64,000 nt of DNA from Pollenia angustigena (GCA_930367215.1 OV884059.1:225307803-225371802); one strand, 5' to 3'. Positions 22,340-33,503 are shown, counted from the first letter of the stretch. The notes: generated by a model from the sequence alone, not told the origin. Made by a program: numbers and translations.

Positions 22340-23690
22340 TACACTGCAAGAATTATGCTTCATAAATCTAATCAATCAATTTCATTAAATTCTTTTATTA
22401 ATCCAATGAAAAATTTCATTGAGGGAATAAAATTTTACAAATATAATGAAACAATTTCATTAACACCACGAAATGAGTTTCGTAATTTCGTTAACATTTT
22501 TCATTAAATTAATGAAAACTTAATATCTCTTTCAAAAGAAAATTTCAACCTCTTTTTAAGGTTAAAAGGAACTATTAATTAAAATATTTAAATGTTTTTA
22601 AGTTAATGATTATCGGAATCTTTTGTTACTTCATATTAATGTCACTAGAACAATGAAAACAAGATAAAATTCTTTAACTTCAAAATACTTATACATTACT
22701 AAAAAATGTTTTTCCTATAAATGTTATAAAACTGTTTTTAATTCAATTTTTAGCGGTAGAAATGAATATATTTGAAAAAACTGTAAATTTTAATGTTTCA
22801 TAATATTAATGAAAAAAATTCATTACCCCACGTCTCCACGCGCTTTCGATTAGAACATGACATGACCATAACGCCGGCAGAGTAGCGGTATTAATTTGTT
22901 CATGTTCTTGTATGTGGGGAATACGTGTTGATGTTCATGTTCTGATTGACCACAATTTTTGTTGTTGTGCGTTTGGTTGTATACAGAAAATACATTGTAT
23001 GGCCAACATCATGGCGCACATGGATGCTAAGACGAATGTTTAGGCAACGATGGCAGCACATGGACGAAAGATGAACATGAACAGTCTACACGAGTAGAAT
23101 TCATGTGCGACATGATGTTCTTACCAAGTTGATGGATGGTGGAGACGGGTAGTTACGATATCGAAATACTGATTTAAGCTAACTGTAAGAAATATTTAAG
23201 TTCAAAAACAAACAACGCGATACAAAAAACAAGAGCAAAAAATTCTCACATTCTTTTTGCTTTAATTGTTAAATTAAATACAGAAAATTTACGCAGTAGT
23301 ACAACCAAGAAAAATGGAAAGAAGGCAGATGAAGGTCGTCGCGGGCTGGAAAATGAAATAAGTACAATTTCCTTAAAGGTTAGCTTAAGTATATAAAAAC
23401 GAAATAATATTAATAAAACTTAATGATTTGAAACAGGAATAAAAAAAAAAAAATTAAAATCACAACAACTTAAAACGCACATTGAAAAAATGCATAATAT
23501 AAATTGAAAATTTCATTCAAATATAAAAACATTTATATTAAAATAATAAAAAAAATGTCTTTAAACGTTTGACATTAAAATAATGCAAAATTTTCATTGA
23601 TTTTATGAAACATTTCATTTACGGGGGGCTAATATTGTAAGATTCTTCATTAATCCAATGAAGGGTTACATAAGCCCTTATGACACTACA
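22340..23690. repeat. AT-rich element with clustered TTCATTAAT/ATTAATGAA motifs
   Basis: The two ends (22360-22510 and 23570-23680) are filled with TTCATT/AATGAA words, and TTAATCCAATGAA occurs at both. Ends and duplication are not clear. In the middle, 22825-23152 is a GC-richer insert with ends ACGTCTCCAC and GTGGAGACGGG and repeated TCATGTTC words, probably another TIR element. No ORF with a domain. Confidence 0.5.
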
Positions 23691-24159
23691 TTTTTTATTC
23701 ATTAATTGATACAGAATTGATAGAAAGAAACAGTAAATGCTAGAAAGAGCAAACTATAAAAAATGTAAGCAAAGTTTTTTAGTTTTTTTTTCTCTTGTTA
23801 TGGTTTTGTTTCAGGGATGGCGTTGTGAATTTTTAAAATTGTACCACCAACCTTTAAAAATTGTACCTGATTGTACTAAAAGATTTTTTTAGTTGAAATT
23901 AATTTTACTTATGTTCTAAAAAAAAACACCACAAAAGGTATTATAAATCTTAGTTTAAAAAGTATCGACAAAGTAGTACAATTGAAACAACTTAGCCATC
24001 CGTGTTCTGTTAATTTTATTAAATGCTGCCAACTTTTTGTTTATGAGAAACCTAAAACCAAAAAGCGGTTAATCGCTGAATTTGCCCATAAACCTTTTAA
24101 ACACTTTTAATATTTCCAGCTTGAAATGTCAATTTTAATGGTGTTTTCTTTTCTACAAA

Positions 24160-24330
24160 AAATGTGACATTTAATTTAAAAAAATGCAATTTGGAGTCTG
24201 TTTCTTAAAAATTTTGCTCCCGAAAAGGGTGGGTTGTTTTATTCTACAAAACTCACCCTTTTTTGGAATCAAAATTTTTATGAAACAGACACCAAATTGC
24301 ATTTTTTTAAATAAAATGTCATACTTTTTT
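24160..24330. repeat. Hairpin-forming inverted repeat, ~75-bp arms
   Basis: The arms share AAAAAAATGCAATTTGG and its complement CCAAATTGCATTTTTTT, with AAAAGGGTGGG/CTCACCCTTTT at the loop. One arm resembles the interior of the hAT at 5155-5250. Confidence 0.7.
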
Positions 24331-24342
24331 GTAGCTTAGGAT

Positions 24343-24348
<6 letters not shown>

Positions 24349-24379
<31 letters not shown>
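24349..24379. repeat. Poly(A) run of about 31 bases
   Basis: An unbroken A tract beside the hairpin. It may be the tail of a retroposed sequence or simple slippage. Confidence 0.7.
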
Positions 24380-24419
24380 ACCATAAGTTGAACAATTTTA
24401 CATTTTTTTTGACATAACT

Positions 24420-26085
24420 TTTTTTTTTTAACGATAAACCAACACTCACGGGATGCCCCCTATATATGCAGTGCATTGTGTTGATCGGGAAAATAAGGTT
24501 TGGGAAGGAGGAAAGAGGGAATAGTGTTTGTGGACATTTGACTTGAATCTTAATAAATTATAAGTACCGGGAAAGACCTCTGCGGGAAGTTTATTCCACA
24601 TACGGATAGTTCGACTGAAAAACGAACTTTCTCTATAACGCGTTGTGCGAAACACAGGACAATCGACTACAAACGGATGTGATCCACTGGATGAGCGAGT
24701 ATTACGAAGAAATACTCGGGCGGGTGGAATAAGTTCACTTATCTCAGTGGAACACCTCCCATGGTAATATCGATAGAAAAGTGTCACACAACCCACATTC
24801 CGACGATGCCCCAATGAGTCAATAGAGTTGGATACCCTACTGTCATTGATGAGCTTCACCGCCCTCCTTTGTACACGGTCCAGAAGGTTCAAAATAGACT
24901 TTGAAGCCCCTGCCCATATATGGGAGTTGTATTCCATCTTCGGTCGGATATAGGTGGTATAGATAGCAAGGAGATCGGAGGAAGTGAAGTAAGTCTTGCA
25001 CCGTTTTAAAAAACCTAAACACTTGAATGCCTCTTTCGACACTTTAAAAACGTGTTTATTCCAGCGGACATCGCACTGTATTCTCATGCCCAGAACATCA
25101 AGAGTATCCGATTCCTTAATATCAATGCCACCCATTAATACAGATGACATAGTTGGTCCCACGGCCCGTCTGTGGGTCAACATACAACATTGGGTCTTGC
25201 GTGCATTAAATTCGACCCTATTCGCTTGACCCCACTCAGAGATTGCAGCTAGGTCCTGATTAAGAGTGTCATTCATATTTTGCCTTTTGCCCCCAATCTG
25301 AACAAGGCTTGGCCTATGATCGAAGGAATATGAATGACAAATGTTGCTGTCATCTGCAAAAGAGTAGATAGGATTTGAAGTATGACCAAGAAGGTCATTA
25401 AGATATATAAGAAATAGCGTAGGAGAAAGGACAGAACCTTGCGGTACCCCTGAATTTACCTGAAACTCGTTTGATGCAATCCCATCTGTAACAACACGTA
25501 TAGTGCGATCACTGAGGAAACTCGATATAAATCGAGAGAAATCATTACCGACACCAAAAGCAATAAGCTTTGACACAAGCGCACCATGCCACACCCGATC
25601 AAACGCCTTGGAAATATCCAGAGCAACCACTTTGCATTCACCAAATCGGTGAATGCACCGACTCCAACGTTCTGAAAGAAACGCTAACAGGTCTCCTGTA
25701 GATCGGCTACCACGAAAAGCATACTGTCTGTCACTGAGAAGTGAATTTGTCTCCAGATATTTAACAAGATGGTAATTGACCATGCTCTCCATTACCTTCG
25801 AGAGCGAAGAGCAAATTGCGATTGGGCGGTAATTATCAGGGTTAGTAGCCTCACCCTTCTTGGGGATTGGCTGAACATTGGCCACCTTCCAGCAAGAGGG
25901 AAAGATTCCCGCACGGTACGAAGAGCTGAAAAGGTTGGCCAATGGACGAGCTAACGTCGAACAGCACTGTTTCAGTACCAGTGCTGATAAGCCATCCGGC
26001 CCCGGTGACTTGTGACGCATTTGACGAATTAACGCAATTAATTCCGGCGAATTCATCGTAGTTCGTCCCAGTTTCGTTTATGCAA
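24420..26085 (-). mobile_element. 5'-truncated non-LTR retrotransposon (Jockey/CR1-type RT)
   Basis: Minus-strand copy whose 3' end is a short A tract (plus-strand T run at about 24420-24430). It starts abruptly near 26085 with no endonuclease domain, the usual result of incomplete target-primed reverse transcription. The RT ORF is intact, so the insertion is fairly young. I could not find a target duplication. Confidence 0.8.
24446..26056 (-). CDS. Reverse transcriptase ORF of a truncated LINE (536 aa)
   Basis: The product would be an RNA-directed DNA polymerase. Visible RT blocks: SPGPDGLSALVLKQ (about 17-30), NYRPIAICSSLSK (about 80), ALDISKAFDRVWH (about 145-157), NSGVPQGSVLSP (about 206-217), and SFADDS with the catalytic Asp pair at residues 235-236, then thumb and C-terminal blocks with a conserved YNSHIWAGAS. 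The N-terminal apurinic endonuclease found in complete elements is missing, and the ATG is simply the first one inside the truncated frame. No promoter is visible, so expression is doubtful. The exact clade (Jockey or CR1 group) is not settled from motifs alone. Confidence 0.85.
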   Translation of the reverse strand: MNSPELIALIRQMRHKSPGPDGLSALVLKQCCSTLARPLANLFSSSYRAGIFPSCWKVANVQPIPKKGEATNPDNYRPIAICSSLSKVMESMVNYHLVKYLETNSLLSDRQYAFRGSRSTGDLLAFLSERWSRCIHRFGECKVVALDISKAFDRVWHGALVSKLIAFGVGNDFSRFISSFLSDRTIRVVTDGIASNEFQVNSGVPQGSVLSPTLFLIYLNDLLGHTSNPIYSFADDSNICHSYSFDHRPSLVQIGGKRQNMNDTLNQDLAAISEWGQANRVEFNARKTQCCMLTHRRAVGPTMSSVLMGGIDIKESDTLDVLGMRIQCDVRWNKHVFKVSKEAFKCLGFLKRCKTYFTSSDLLAIYTTYIRPKMEYNSHIWAGASKSILNLLDRVQRRAVKLINDSRVSNSIDSLGHRRNVGCVTLFYRYYHGRCSTEISELIPPARVFLRNTRSSSGSHPFVVDCPVFRTTRYRESSFFSRTIRMWNKLPAEVFPGTYNLLRFKSNVHKHYSLFPPSQTLFSRSTQCTAYIGGIP

Positions 26086-26089
26086 TAAT

Positions 26090-26570
26090 AAATACGTGTT
26101 TTTAATGGTTACAGGCGTAGATGAGTTTCTGTTATGAATTGTCAATCTTAAAAGACATTATAAAGATAGAATAACGTAAAAGGCGGCTTAGACTCAATTT
26201 TCGAAATCTTTGTCTGAGTGCAATGAAGAAATTAGTTAAAAAAAAATATTTTCAGAAATCCAAGAAATATGCAAAATTATGCTATTTTTTTCAGTAAAAA
26301 TTATCATAAAATTAAAATTTATATGCACTTCTAACCAATTTATGCCAAAAAAATTCGTTAACGATAAAACATGCACAAAAAAATGTATGCCCTTTTTCAG
26401 CAAAAAGTGTTATTCGGGTAAAAAATTAAATATTATAACGAGAAAAAACGTGTGCATAATTTCATCCCCTTTTAATGAGTAACGGCAAGCGATATCAAAA
26501 GCTTATTTTTTTTCTCGAAAAAATAAAACCACAAAAATGTCTAAAAATGATTTCTTCTTCAGCAAAAATT
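26090..26570. other. AT-rich spacer, nothing recognised
   Basis: Poly-A and T-rich tracts; the 67-codon plus-strand frame at 26279 is Lys/Phe/Ile-rich with no domain. Confidence 0.4.
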
Positions 26571-26608
26571 AGTAACATATGAGCAAATCCCAGAAACAGT
26601 ACACCAAC

Positions 26609-28046
26609 CAGGGCTGCCAGATAAATTTATGAGAAAGTCGTCAGTTTGCTGAGAAAAAATAAAAAAATCGTCTTTATCGTTTCGTAAAATCGTCAAAAAA
26701 TCGGACAACTTAAAATTTAGTTGTTTTTAAACAATTTTTGTTCGAATTTTATAAAAAAAAAACATTCAAACAAAAACATAATTACTTCATACCCAGCTGG
26801 CATTTTCAAACGTGTAAGAGCTACTGGGAGTCTCATAAAGAGCGTCTTTGATCGTCGATGCCAGCATTTTTTAATCGTAGAAGATTTCTCACACGGGAAA
26901 AACTGTACCACGAGTGAGATTCTTCCATAGCACAGCGAAAGACGCTTATTCAATCGTTGTGGGAATCGTTGAAGAGGTGGGTAAAGATAACACTGCGTCA
27001 CAAATTTCCACCAAAGTCGTGACCAAATGAATCTGACACCTAATCTTAATGTTAAATGGTCCGCTGGATCCGAATATAAAAAAAGAGCAAAATTGCAAAA
27101 AATCATCAAATTTATAATGAAGTTTGAAATTTTGTCCACTATAACTCTGCCATTTATTGACTCATCTTCACAAACGGCCCATGGTTATTTTAGAAATTTT
27201 ATAGCCTTTCACGAAATAGAAAGAAAGACATAAACTTTTGAAGATAATTGCATTTCAGTCACATAATCTTATTTTTAAAACACAAATAACGGTTATTTTG
27301 GAATATCTATTTTACATAAAGATTAGGTGTCAGATTCATTTAGTCATAAAACTGTCAAGTAGTGTAATCTAGTGAGACTTTCATGTCAAGAATCGTATGA
27401 GACTCATGTAGATATTCTCTTACAACTCTTGAAATGCTTGCCATATAATTGTTGAAAATCTGATTTATACAGAGAGCCGTAAAAGGCTCATTCGATGATG
27501 GTTTTGACGAAAGATAAGCAAAGCGTAACATTGTTGCTCTTGTACTCTGAAAATAATCAAAGATTTTTTTAAGACTTGCATATTACAGCCGTACCTAAAC
27601 AAAAGCGGTACAAGTTTTCTAGTTTTTGAATAGAGCGGCCTGAACACATTGCAATTGGAAACCCCGATGTTGACAGCTCGTTTAGTAGTGAAGTTTGCCG
27701 CTATTGTTAATTAAAAATTGCAATTTAGCTATTTTTTGGTCAATATAGCGTTTTTATCTCTATTTTTATTTATAATTAGTGGGTTTTATTAAACAAGAAA
27801 GCTATCACTACTATTCGTGATACAACGTTGACGCTCTCGCTTTGGTATGGCATATCAGTTCCGCCTTCCGCTCTTATTAAGATACGGCTGTTAAACATTC
27901 CAAGACGAAATTGTCAGAAAATTAGCTGTTTTTGGAGACTGCAAAAATCGTCACTTTTTAGACAAAAATCAACAAATCGGCACTTTGCTAGTTTCGGAAC
28001 AAAAAATCGTCAAAATTACGATAAATCGTCAAATCTGGCAGCCCTG
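26609..28046. mobile_element. Short hAT-like element, copy 2 (tip CAGGGCTGCCAGAT)
   Basis: Inverted tips CAGGGCTGCCAGAT are flanked by 8-bp near-duplicates ACACCAAC (26601-26608) and CCACCCAC (28047-28054), 6 of 8 matching. The opposite arm of the host palindrome (29225-29250) keeps the site without the insertion. It matches copy 1 at 2905-3931 throughout and carries a TAA-type insertion at 26991-27364. Non-coding. Confidence 0.82.
26991..27364. mobile_element. 374-bp MITE with TAA duplication (tip CACTG/CACTA)
   Basis: TAA flanks it (26988-26990 and 27365-27367). Long inverted ends share AAATGAATCTGACACCTAAT. The paralogous hAT copy 1 keeps the empty site near 3255-3265 (AAAGATTATCTAAAG). 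The 68-codon frame at 27027 lies inside the MITE and is not a gene. A TWA duplication suggests PIF/Harbinger. Confidence 0.82.
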
Positions 28047-28459
28047 CCACCCACCAAAATTGTTTCAAATTAACTTTTTTTTAATGGAATATAAGACTAG
28101 ATGTTTAGTTTCATTTTTATATTAAAAAATATGTATTTCAATGATCATTGATGCAATATTTTTTACCAAATTCTACCCCACTGCTGATTTCTTAATGTTA
28201 TACGTGAATTTAGCATTATTTTAGGTGATGTTTGTGCTTAAAATAGCACTTACAGCAGACTTAGCAAAATATAAATTTCGTTAAAAAAATGTTGATATTC
28301 ATTAGTTAAGAAATTAGTTTAATGCCCGTAATTTCAACAAACAGATATCTGGTCGAGTTCGTACCTAACAGTTTTCTTTATCTATGCGGTAAAACTAGTT
28401 TGGTAATTTCAACGTTAAATTTACCTACGTGTTTTTTCCATTAAATTTTCTTTAAACAT

Positions 28460-28935
28460 ATGGGCAAATCCTGCGTGACCAACGCTACATTCGCACGCGT
28501 TTTCTGATTGAAATATAAACATTTTTTGGTCTTTCAAAAGAGGTAGATTAAACTTATATATAGTATTTAGTGACATTAATATGTACTTACGAATGGCATA
28601 TATCATAATTTCTTAGCAAGGACTTGTTGCGAAATAATTGATCACAAAGTTTTGTGACGCACGCTACAAAAAGTGGAAGTAACTTCAAAGGTTAAAGTGC
28701 GTTATCCTAATTTTTAGCAAATTTGGCATGATAAGGTATACAAAATCTAATTCCCAAAAGAAAGATGACTATAAGAGAATTCTAAGCGCACTTATTCGCA
28801 GCCAAAAAATATTGTGATTTTTTGACAAAAGACGTGAACCCTTTGTGACGCACGCTACGTAACGAACGCTACAGTTTTTCCAGTAGTAATTTATTATTAT
28901 TTTATTTATTTTAACAAAACAAACTATATTTTTAT
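28460..28935 (+). repeat. Left arm of a second palindrome, with ACGCTAC motifs
   Basis: Inverted copy of about 29426-29895. It contains ACGCTAC in GACGCACGCTAC (twice), GTAACGAACGCTAC and GACCAACGCTAC. The outer end is TCCTGCGTGACC. Non-coding. Confidence 0.75.
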
Positions 28936-29425
28936 GAATTGCATTTCTTTAACTAATTTCTTAACTAATGAATATCAACTTTTTTTTTTAACGAAATTTA
29001 TATTTTGATAAGTTTGCTGTAAGTGCTATTTTAACCACAAAAATCAGCTAAAATAATGCTAAATTCACGTATAACATTAAGAAATCAGCAGTGGGGTAGG
29101 ATTTGGTAAAAATTATTGCATTAATGATCATTGAAATACATATTTTTTAATATAAAAATGAAATTAAACATCTAGTCTTATATTCCATTAAAAAAAAGTT
29201 CATTTGAAAAATTTTTGGTTGGTGGGCTGTTTCTGGGATTTGCCCATATGGCAACATATGTGTTTTTATTAATTTTTTGAATTACCTGTCAAAAATGGAT
29301 GGTGTAAAATACACTAGAGTTTAATCAGTAGATAAGACATACGTATTCAAATTATGAAAAATTCGTTACACCATAGATATCTATACACAGCTAAATATCT
29401 ATTTGTAGAAATTGCGGGCATAAGA

Positions 29426-29895
29426 AATGCAATTCATAAAAACATAGTTTGTTTTGTTAAAATAAATAAAATATAATAATAAAATACTACTGGAAAAACT
29501 GTAGCGTGCATCCTAAAGGGTTCACGGCTTTTGTCAAAAAATCACAACATTTTTTGGCTGCGAATAAGTGCGATTAGAATTCTCTTATAGTCATCTTTAT
29601 TTTAGGAATTAGATTTTGTATACCTTATGATGCCAAATTCGCTAAAAATTAGGATAACGCACTTTAACCTTTGAAGTTACTTCCACTTTTTGTAGCGTGC
29701 GTCACAAAACTTTGTGATCAATTATTTCGCAACAAGTCCTTGCTAAGAAATTATGATATATGCCATTCGTAAGTACATATTAAAGTCACTAAATACTATA
29801 CATAAGTTTAATATACCTCTTTTGAAAGACCAAAAAATGTTTATATTTCAATCAGAAAACGCGTGCGAATGTAGCGTTGGTCACGCAGGATTTTA
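29426..29895 (-). repeat. Right arm of the second palindrome
   Basis: Reverse complement of 28460-28935 with scattered differences; it keeps GTAGCGT at three places (near 29500, 29690 and 29870). It ends GGTCACGCAGGATTTT. Confidence 0.75.
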
Positions 29896-29899
29896 AAAA

Positions 29900-30330
29900 A
29901 TAATTTAGCAAAAAAAAAAAAAAAAAATTGCACAAAAGACCGCAATTAGCATATGAAACCACCCTACATATAAATTTTATACTCATTATGTTCTTTTTTT
30001 AGTCATGACCAATTGTATTCACAATTCACATACATTTTCCGGCAATCTCGAAACAACTTTATTTTTTAAGTTTAAAACGAAATTTTTATTGCAGTTTATT
30101 TCAAAACGCAATATAAAATTACAATAAAGGATATGAAAGGACTAAACGATGGCAAAAAAAACCACAGAAAAATTTAAGACAGCAAATGATAACAACGTTC
30201 ACTTCACTAAAGAAAACTAAAAAAAAAAATATAGTGAAAGTAATAATAAAACCACATAAAGTAAATAAAAGGAACAACACCATTTCCAGGAGAACTTTAA
30301 GGAAAACAAGTTAGAGTGCTATATTCGAAT
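29900..30330. other. AT-rich spacer, nothing recognised
   Basis: Poly-A tracts and no recognisable feature. Confidence 0.4.
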
Positions 30331-30335
30331 CTTTG

Positions 30336-31201
30336 ATACCCTCCACCGACAGTTCGAATGTTTAAGGAGTAATATCTGTATGATGTTATTATTGTCTTAA
30401 ACTGTTTTCCGGTAGCAGGGTTTATATGGGGCCTAGGGTAAATTATAGACCGATCATCACGAAATTTCACAGCGTCATTTCTAGTCTTAAAGAACTGTGA
30501 CGTACAAAATTTTGTTACGCTAGCGTTATTTTTTAAGGTTTTAGGCGTACTAAACTGTTTTCCGGGAGTAGTGTTTATATGGGGCCTAAGGTAAATTATG
30601 GACCGATCGTCACGAAATTTCACAGTGTTATTTATAATCCTATAAAACTGTGACGTACCAAATTTTGTTACGCTAGCGTTATTTTTTAAGGTTTTAGGCG
30701 TACTAAACTGTTTTCCGGGAGTAGTGTTTATATGGGGCTTAGGGTAAATTATGGACGGATCTTCACGAAATTTTACAGCGTGATTTCCAGTCCACTAAAA
30801 CTAATTTTTGCAAAATCTTATTCATTCCGGTTCTTGTTCCAGCATTTATGTTATTTTTTGTATCAAAATAATCAATTTTTTTAGGTGGTGGTTCCACATT
30901 TTGATTCATAGCTCTGGACCTACTGAACCGATTTTGCTGGATTTCAATCCCAAACTGCTTAGGATAGCTACAAGCAATTTGGCACCAAGTTTGTTCATTT
31001 CTTTTGAGTTGTTCGAAAGTGAGCGTGTTTTCAACAGACGGACAGACGGACAGACAGACGGACATGGTTAAATCGACTTAGAATTACTCAAGGACTCAGA
31101 ATATATATACTTTATGGGGTCTGAGATGAATAATAAAAAAGTTTCACACGGAATGACAAACTTTATATACCCTCTTCACAACTAATTGTGGTGGAGGGTA
31201 T
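30336..31201 (+). repeat. INE-1-like repeat with ATACCCTCCACC ends
   Basis: Begins ATACCCTCCACC and ends GGTGGAGGGTAT. Near the right end it has the phrase order seen in Drosophila INE-1: a GACGGACAGAC run (31038-31060), GACATGGTTAAATCGACTTAG, AGAATATATATACTTTATGG, and the GGGTAT box. It contains a 153-bp tandem repeat. Non-coding; Helentron relationship is inferred. Confidence 0.55.
30397..30800. repeat. 153-bp tandem repeat, about 2.6 units
   Basis: ACTGTTTTCCGG recurs at 30401, 30554 and 30707. Each unit holds TTTATATGGGGC and GATCGTCACGAAATTTCACA. This is the core of the INE-1-like repeat. Confidence 0.85.
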
Positions 31202-31209
31202 AAAAATAC

Positions 31210-31640
31210 ATACAATTTAAAGACTAAAGGGAAGTATTAGTAAAGCAAACTTTTGAGAAACTCTGTTTAGGAGCCTAAGAACTTAAAGATTATTGTACAA
31301 TTAAATGGATATATTTTGACTGTTCAGGTAGGTTTCTTGGTAGTAAGCTAGTCTATCAGTTCAACAGTTTTAGGTTCGATTCACTCCTGAGGGTTTGGTA
31401 TGTTTCACTGCAACGGGCTTACGTTACTATTGATCGGTAAAGCTTTGAATGTCGGTTGTACAGATTCAAGGAAAAGTGGTGTGGACAAAGATGTTACAAA
31501 AGAGAAGAAAAATAAGAAAAATATGGATGTCCAATGACTTGTTCCCCGATCTGAAATTAAGAATATTGTAAATTCTGTGTTAAGCCAATCCTTCTTTATT
31601 AATGTAAAACATGAGGGCTCAACCAAAAAGTTACAAGAAA
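31210..31640. other. AT-rich spacer, nothing recognised
   Basis: No ORF with a domain; no clear repeat ends. Confidence 0.35.
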
Positions 31641-31975
31641 ACTACAAACTTTTAGATGCGCCGAGTACTCAGATGTTTTTGACCTGACGCATCAATCCCC
31701 GATTTTTGGGACTTTTGGGTAAAATTAGAGGCAGTCGTGGTTTTTTGTTCACATCTCAGCCATTTGTGGACCGATCAGGCTGGATTTTAATACCAAACAA
31801 TTTCGTGACATACTTAAATGGGGTATTCGAAAGCCCATTTCAACAGCCAGACGGACATGGTTAAACCAACTTCGCACTTCATAAGTACCCAGAATATATA
31901 TACCTTATATGGTCTGAGATCAATATTGTAGAACCTTCAAACGGAATGACAAGCTTATATGAAGGTTATAATTAT
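31640..31975 (+). repeat. Second INE-1-like fragment
   Basis: Carries GCCAGACGGACATGGTTAAA, AGAATATATATACCTTATAT and CAAACGGAATGACAAGCTTA in the same order as 31030-31165. Divergent and truncated. Confidence 0.55.
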
Positions 31976-31994
31976 TTGTTTCGGGAAACATTGT

Positions 31995-32540
31995 ACTAAA
32001 ATCAAAGGCCTTGCCAAACTCCCAACAAAAATGAATCACATACACACTAAAACCGAAGTGAATGACTGAGTACTCTAACTGCCATGAATTTCGGTTGGGC
32101 GGATTTTGTTGAATAAAATTTTCGCTATCAAAAGCTTCAGTTGGATGACTGACTAAATGGTTGCGTTCTGGCTCGTAATCACTTCCACTTCAATTAATGC
32201 ATGTGGATGGCAAAAAAAACAATACAAAAAACGGAATAAGAGCTACACACTTTTTACGGAGCACTAACAAACAAAAGGAAATGGAAGCGTAACAATTCTA
32301 GGAAAGAAATGAAATTCATTTATAATTGCGTGCTTCTAATATTACAGCGACAAACAGAATTTCCCGTTTTACAAAATATGAAATTTAAGATAATTCAAAA
32401 AGCGTATAGTATACAAAAATAATACTCAAATTTACGTAGGTAGTCTGAAAATTAAAAAAAAAAAACTGAACTGGCAAATTGGTTTTTTTTTTTTGTTGTT
32501 TTCTTACGAAGACAATAAAATGAAGCAATTTGTTTTTTCT
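31995..32540. other. No gene recognised
   Basis: AT-rich DNA with poly-A and poly-T runs; nothing else supportable. Confidence 0.35.
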
Positions 32541-32544
32541 TTTA

Positions 32545-32873
32545 ACCCACTTACAACTACAATTCGAGTCGGAAAAAAGCCAATCAATTGTAAGGGAATG
32601 TAAGAAAAGGTATCTTCACTGTTTATTGTTGATGTATTCTTAAAGCTTTGATATTGTTACAAGTAAGATTTAGAGTGCTGATAGTTCTTATTCGCTTTAA
32701 GGTTTTATGTGTATTATATTTTTAGCTTTTCTAAAATCTTTGGAAAAGGTTTCCTGACGATCTGGCCTAAGCAACCAGTGAAATGCGCATAGAAACTAGC
32801 TTTCCCTCAACAATAAATTTCAGTGTATTTATCAAATATAAAAAAATTAGGAACTTAGGAACTTAGCACCTCA
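32545..32873 (+). repeat. Dispersed conserved repeat, copy 2
   Basis: Matches copy 1 (15870-16130) and, inverted, copy 3 (61340-61690). Starts with TTACAACTACAATT and later AATTGTAAGGGAATGTAAG, a potential hairpin shared with copy 3, and contains the conserved GACGATCTGGCCTAAGCAAC block. Non-coding. Confidence 0.8.
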
Positions 32874-33019
32874 TACGGAAATCTTATTAAAAAAAAAAAT
32901 TTAATTCAACTTTTAACAAGAAAGCAAAAACTACCAACATAACAAATTAAAATTTTTAAATGATGGTACTTTGGTTTTGCTGAGGTTTGTTTTTTTGAAT
33001 TAACGCTTGTAACCACTAG

Positions 33020-33425
33020 TGGTGAATGAGGCTATACAAAGTTTGTCATTCCGTGTGAAACTTTTGTAACATTCATCTAAGAGCCCGGTTGTCCGTCTGC
33101 TGAAAACATGTTCACTTTCAAACATCCTTAAAAAATGCAATATTGCTGTCAAATTATCAGTTATCCTAACCAACAAAATCGGTTCGATAGGGTAATAGTT
33201 ATAGGTCCAAAGGTGGAACCATCATCCTTAAAAATTATTAACTACGTTACAAAAGCTAATGAAAATAGTGGCGTAATGCACGGATAAATATAAGATTTTG
33301 CACATATTCATTTCATATGAGAAAAAATCGTAGTACTAAAATGCATAAAAATCGGTTCACAATTTTCAATAGTCCTCTTATAAAGCCTACTCTGGGAAAA
33401 CAGTTAAGTCAACCTAAAGCCGTAG
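33020..33425 (-). repeat. INE-1-like fragment, minus orientation
   Basis: AGTTTGTCATTCCGTGTGAAAC (complement near 31140-31165), the GTCCGTCTGCTGAAAACATG junction and the internal phrases about a rightward 'ACCGATTTT' are the reverse of the INE-1-like repeat at 30336-31201. It stops at the hAT boundary near 33430. Confidence 0.5.
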
Positions 33426-33503
33426 CGTAAAATACTTAGGGATGAAAAGATACCTCTAAGGTATCGATACTTTTACTCGATGTGGTATCGCTCGTAAAGT
33501 ATC

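Larger units (their letters stand above)
26576..29254. mobile_element. Large palindromic element (tip CATATGGGCAAATCCC)
   Basis: The left arm starts CATATGAGCAAATCCCAG at 26576, is interrupted by a hAT at 26609-28046, and resumes to about 28310. The right arm, about 28940-29254, is its inverted copy (ATTAATGATCATTGAAATAC and CCAGAAACAG-type phrases in both). Between the arms lies a piece of another palindrome (28460-28935). No coding sequence. Confidence 0.7.

Noticed and set aside
27027..27233. 68-codon open frame
   Set aside because: Lies wholly within the TAA-type MITE and is absent from the sister hAT copy.
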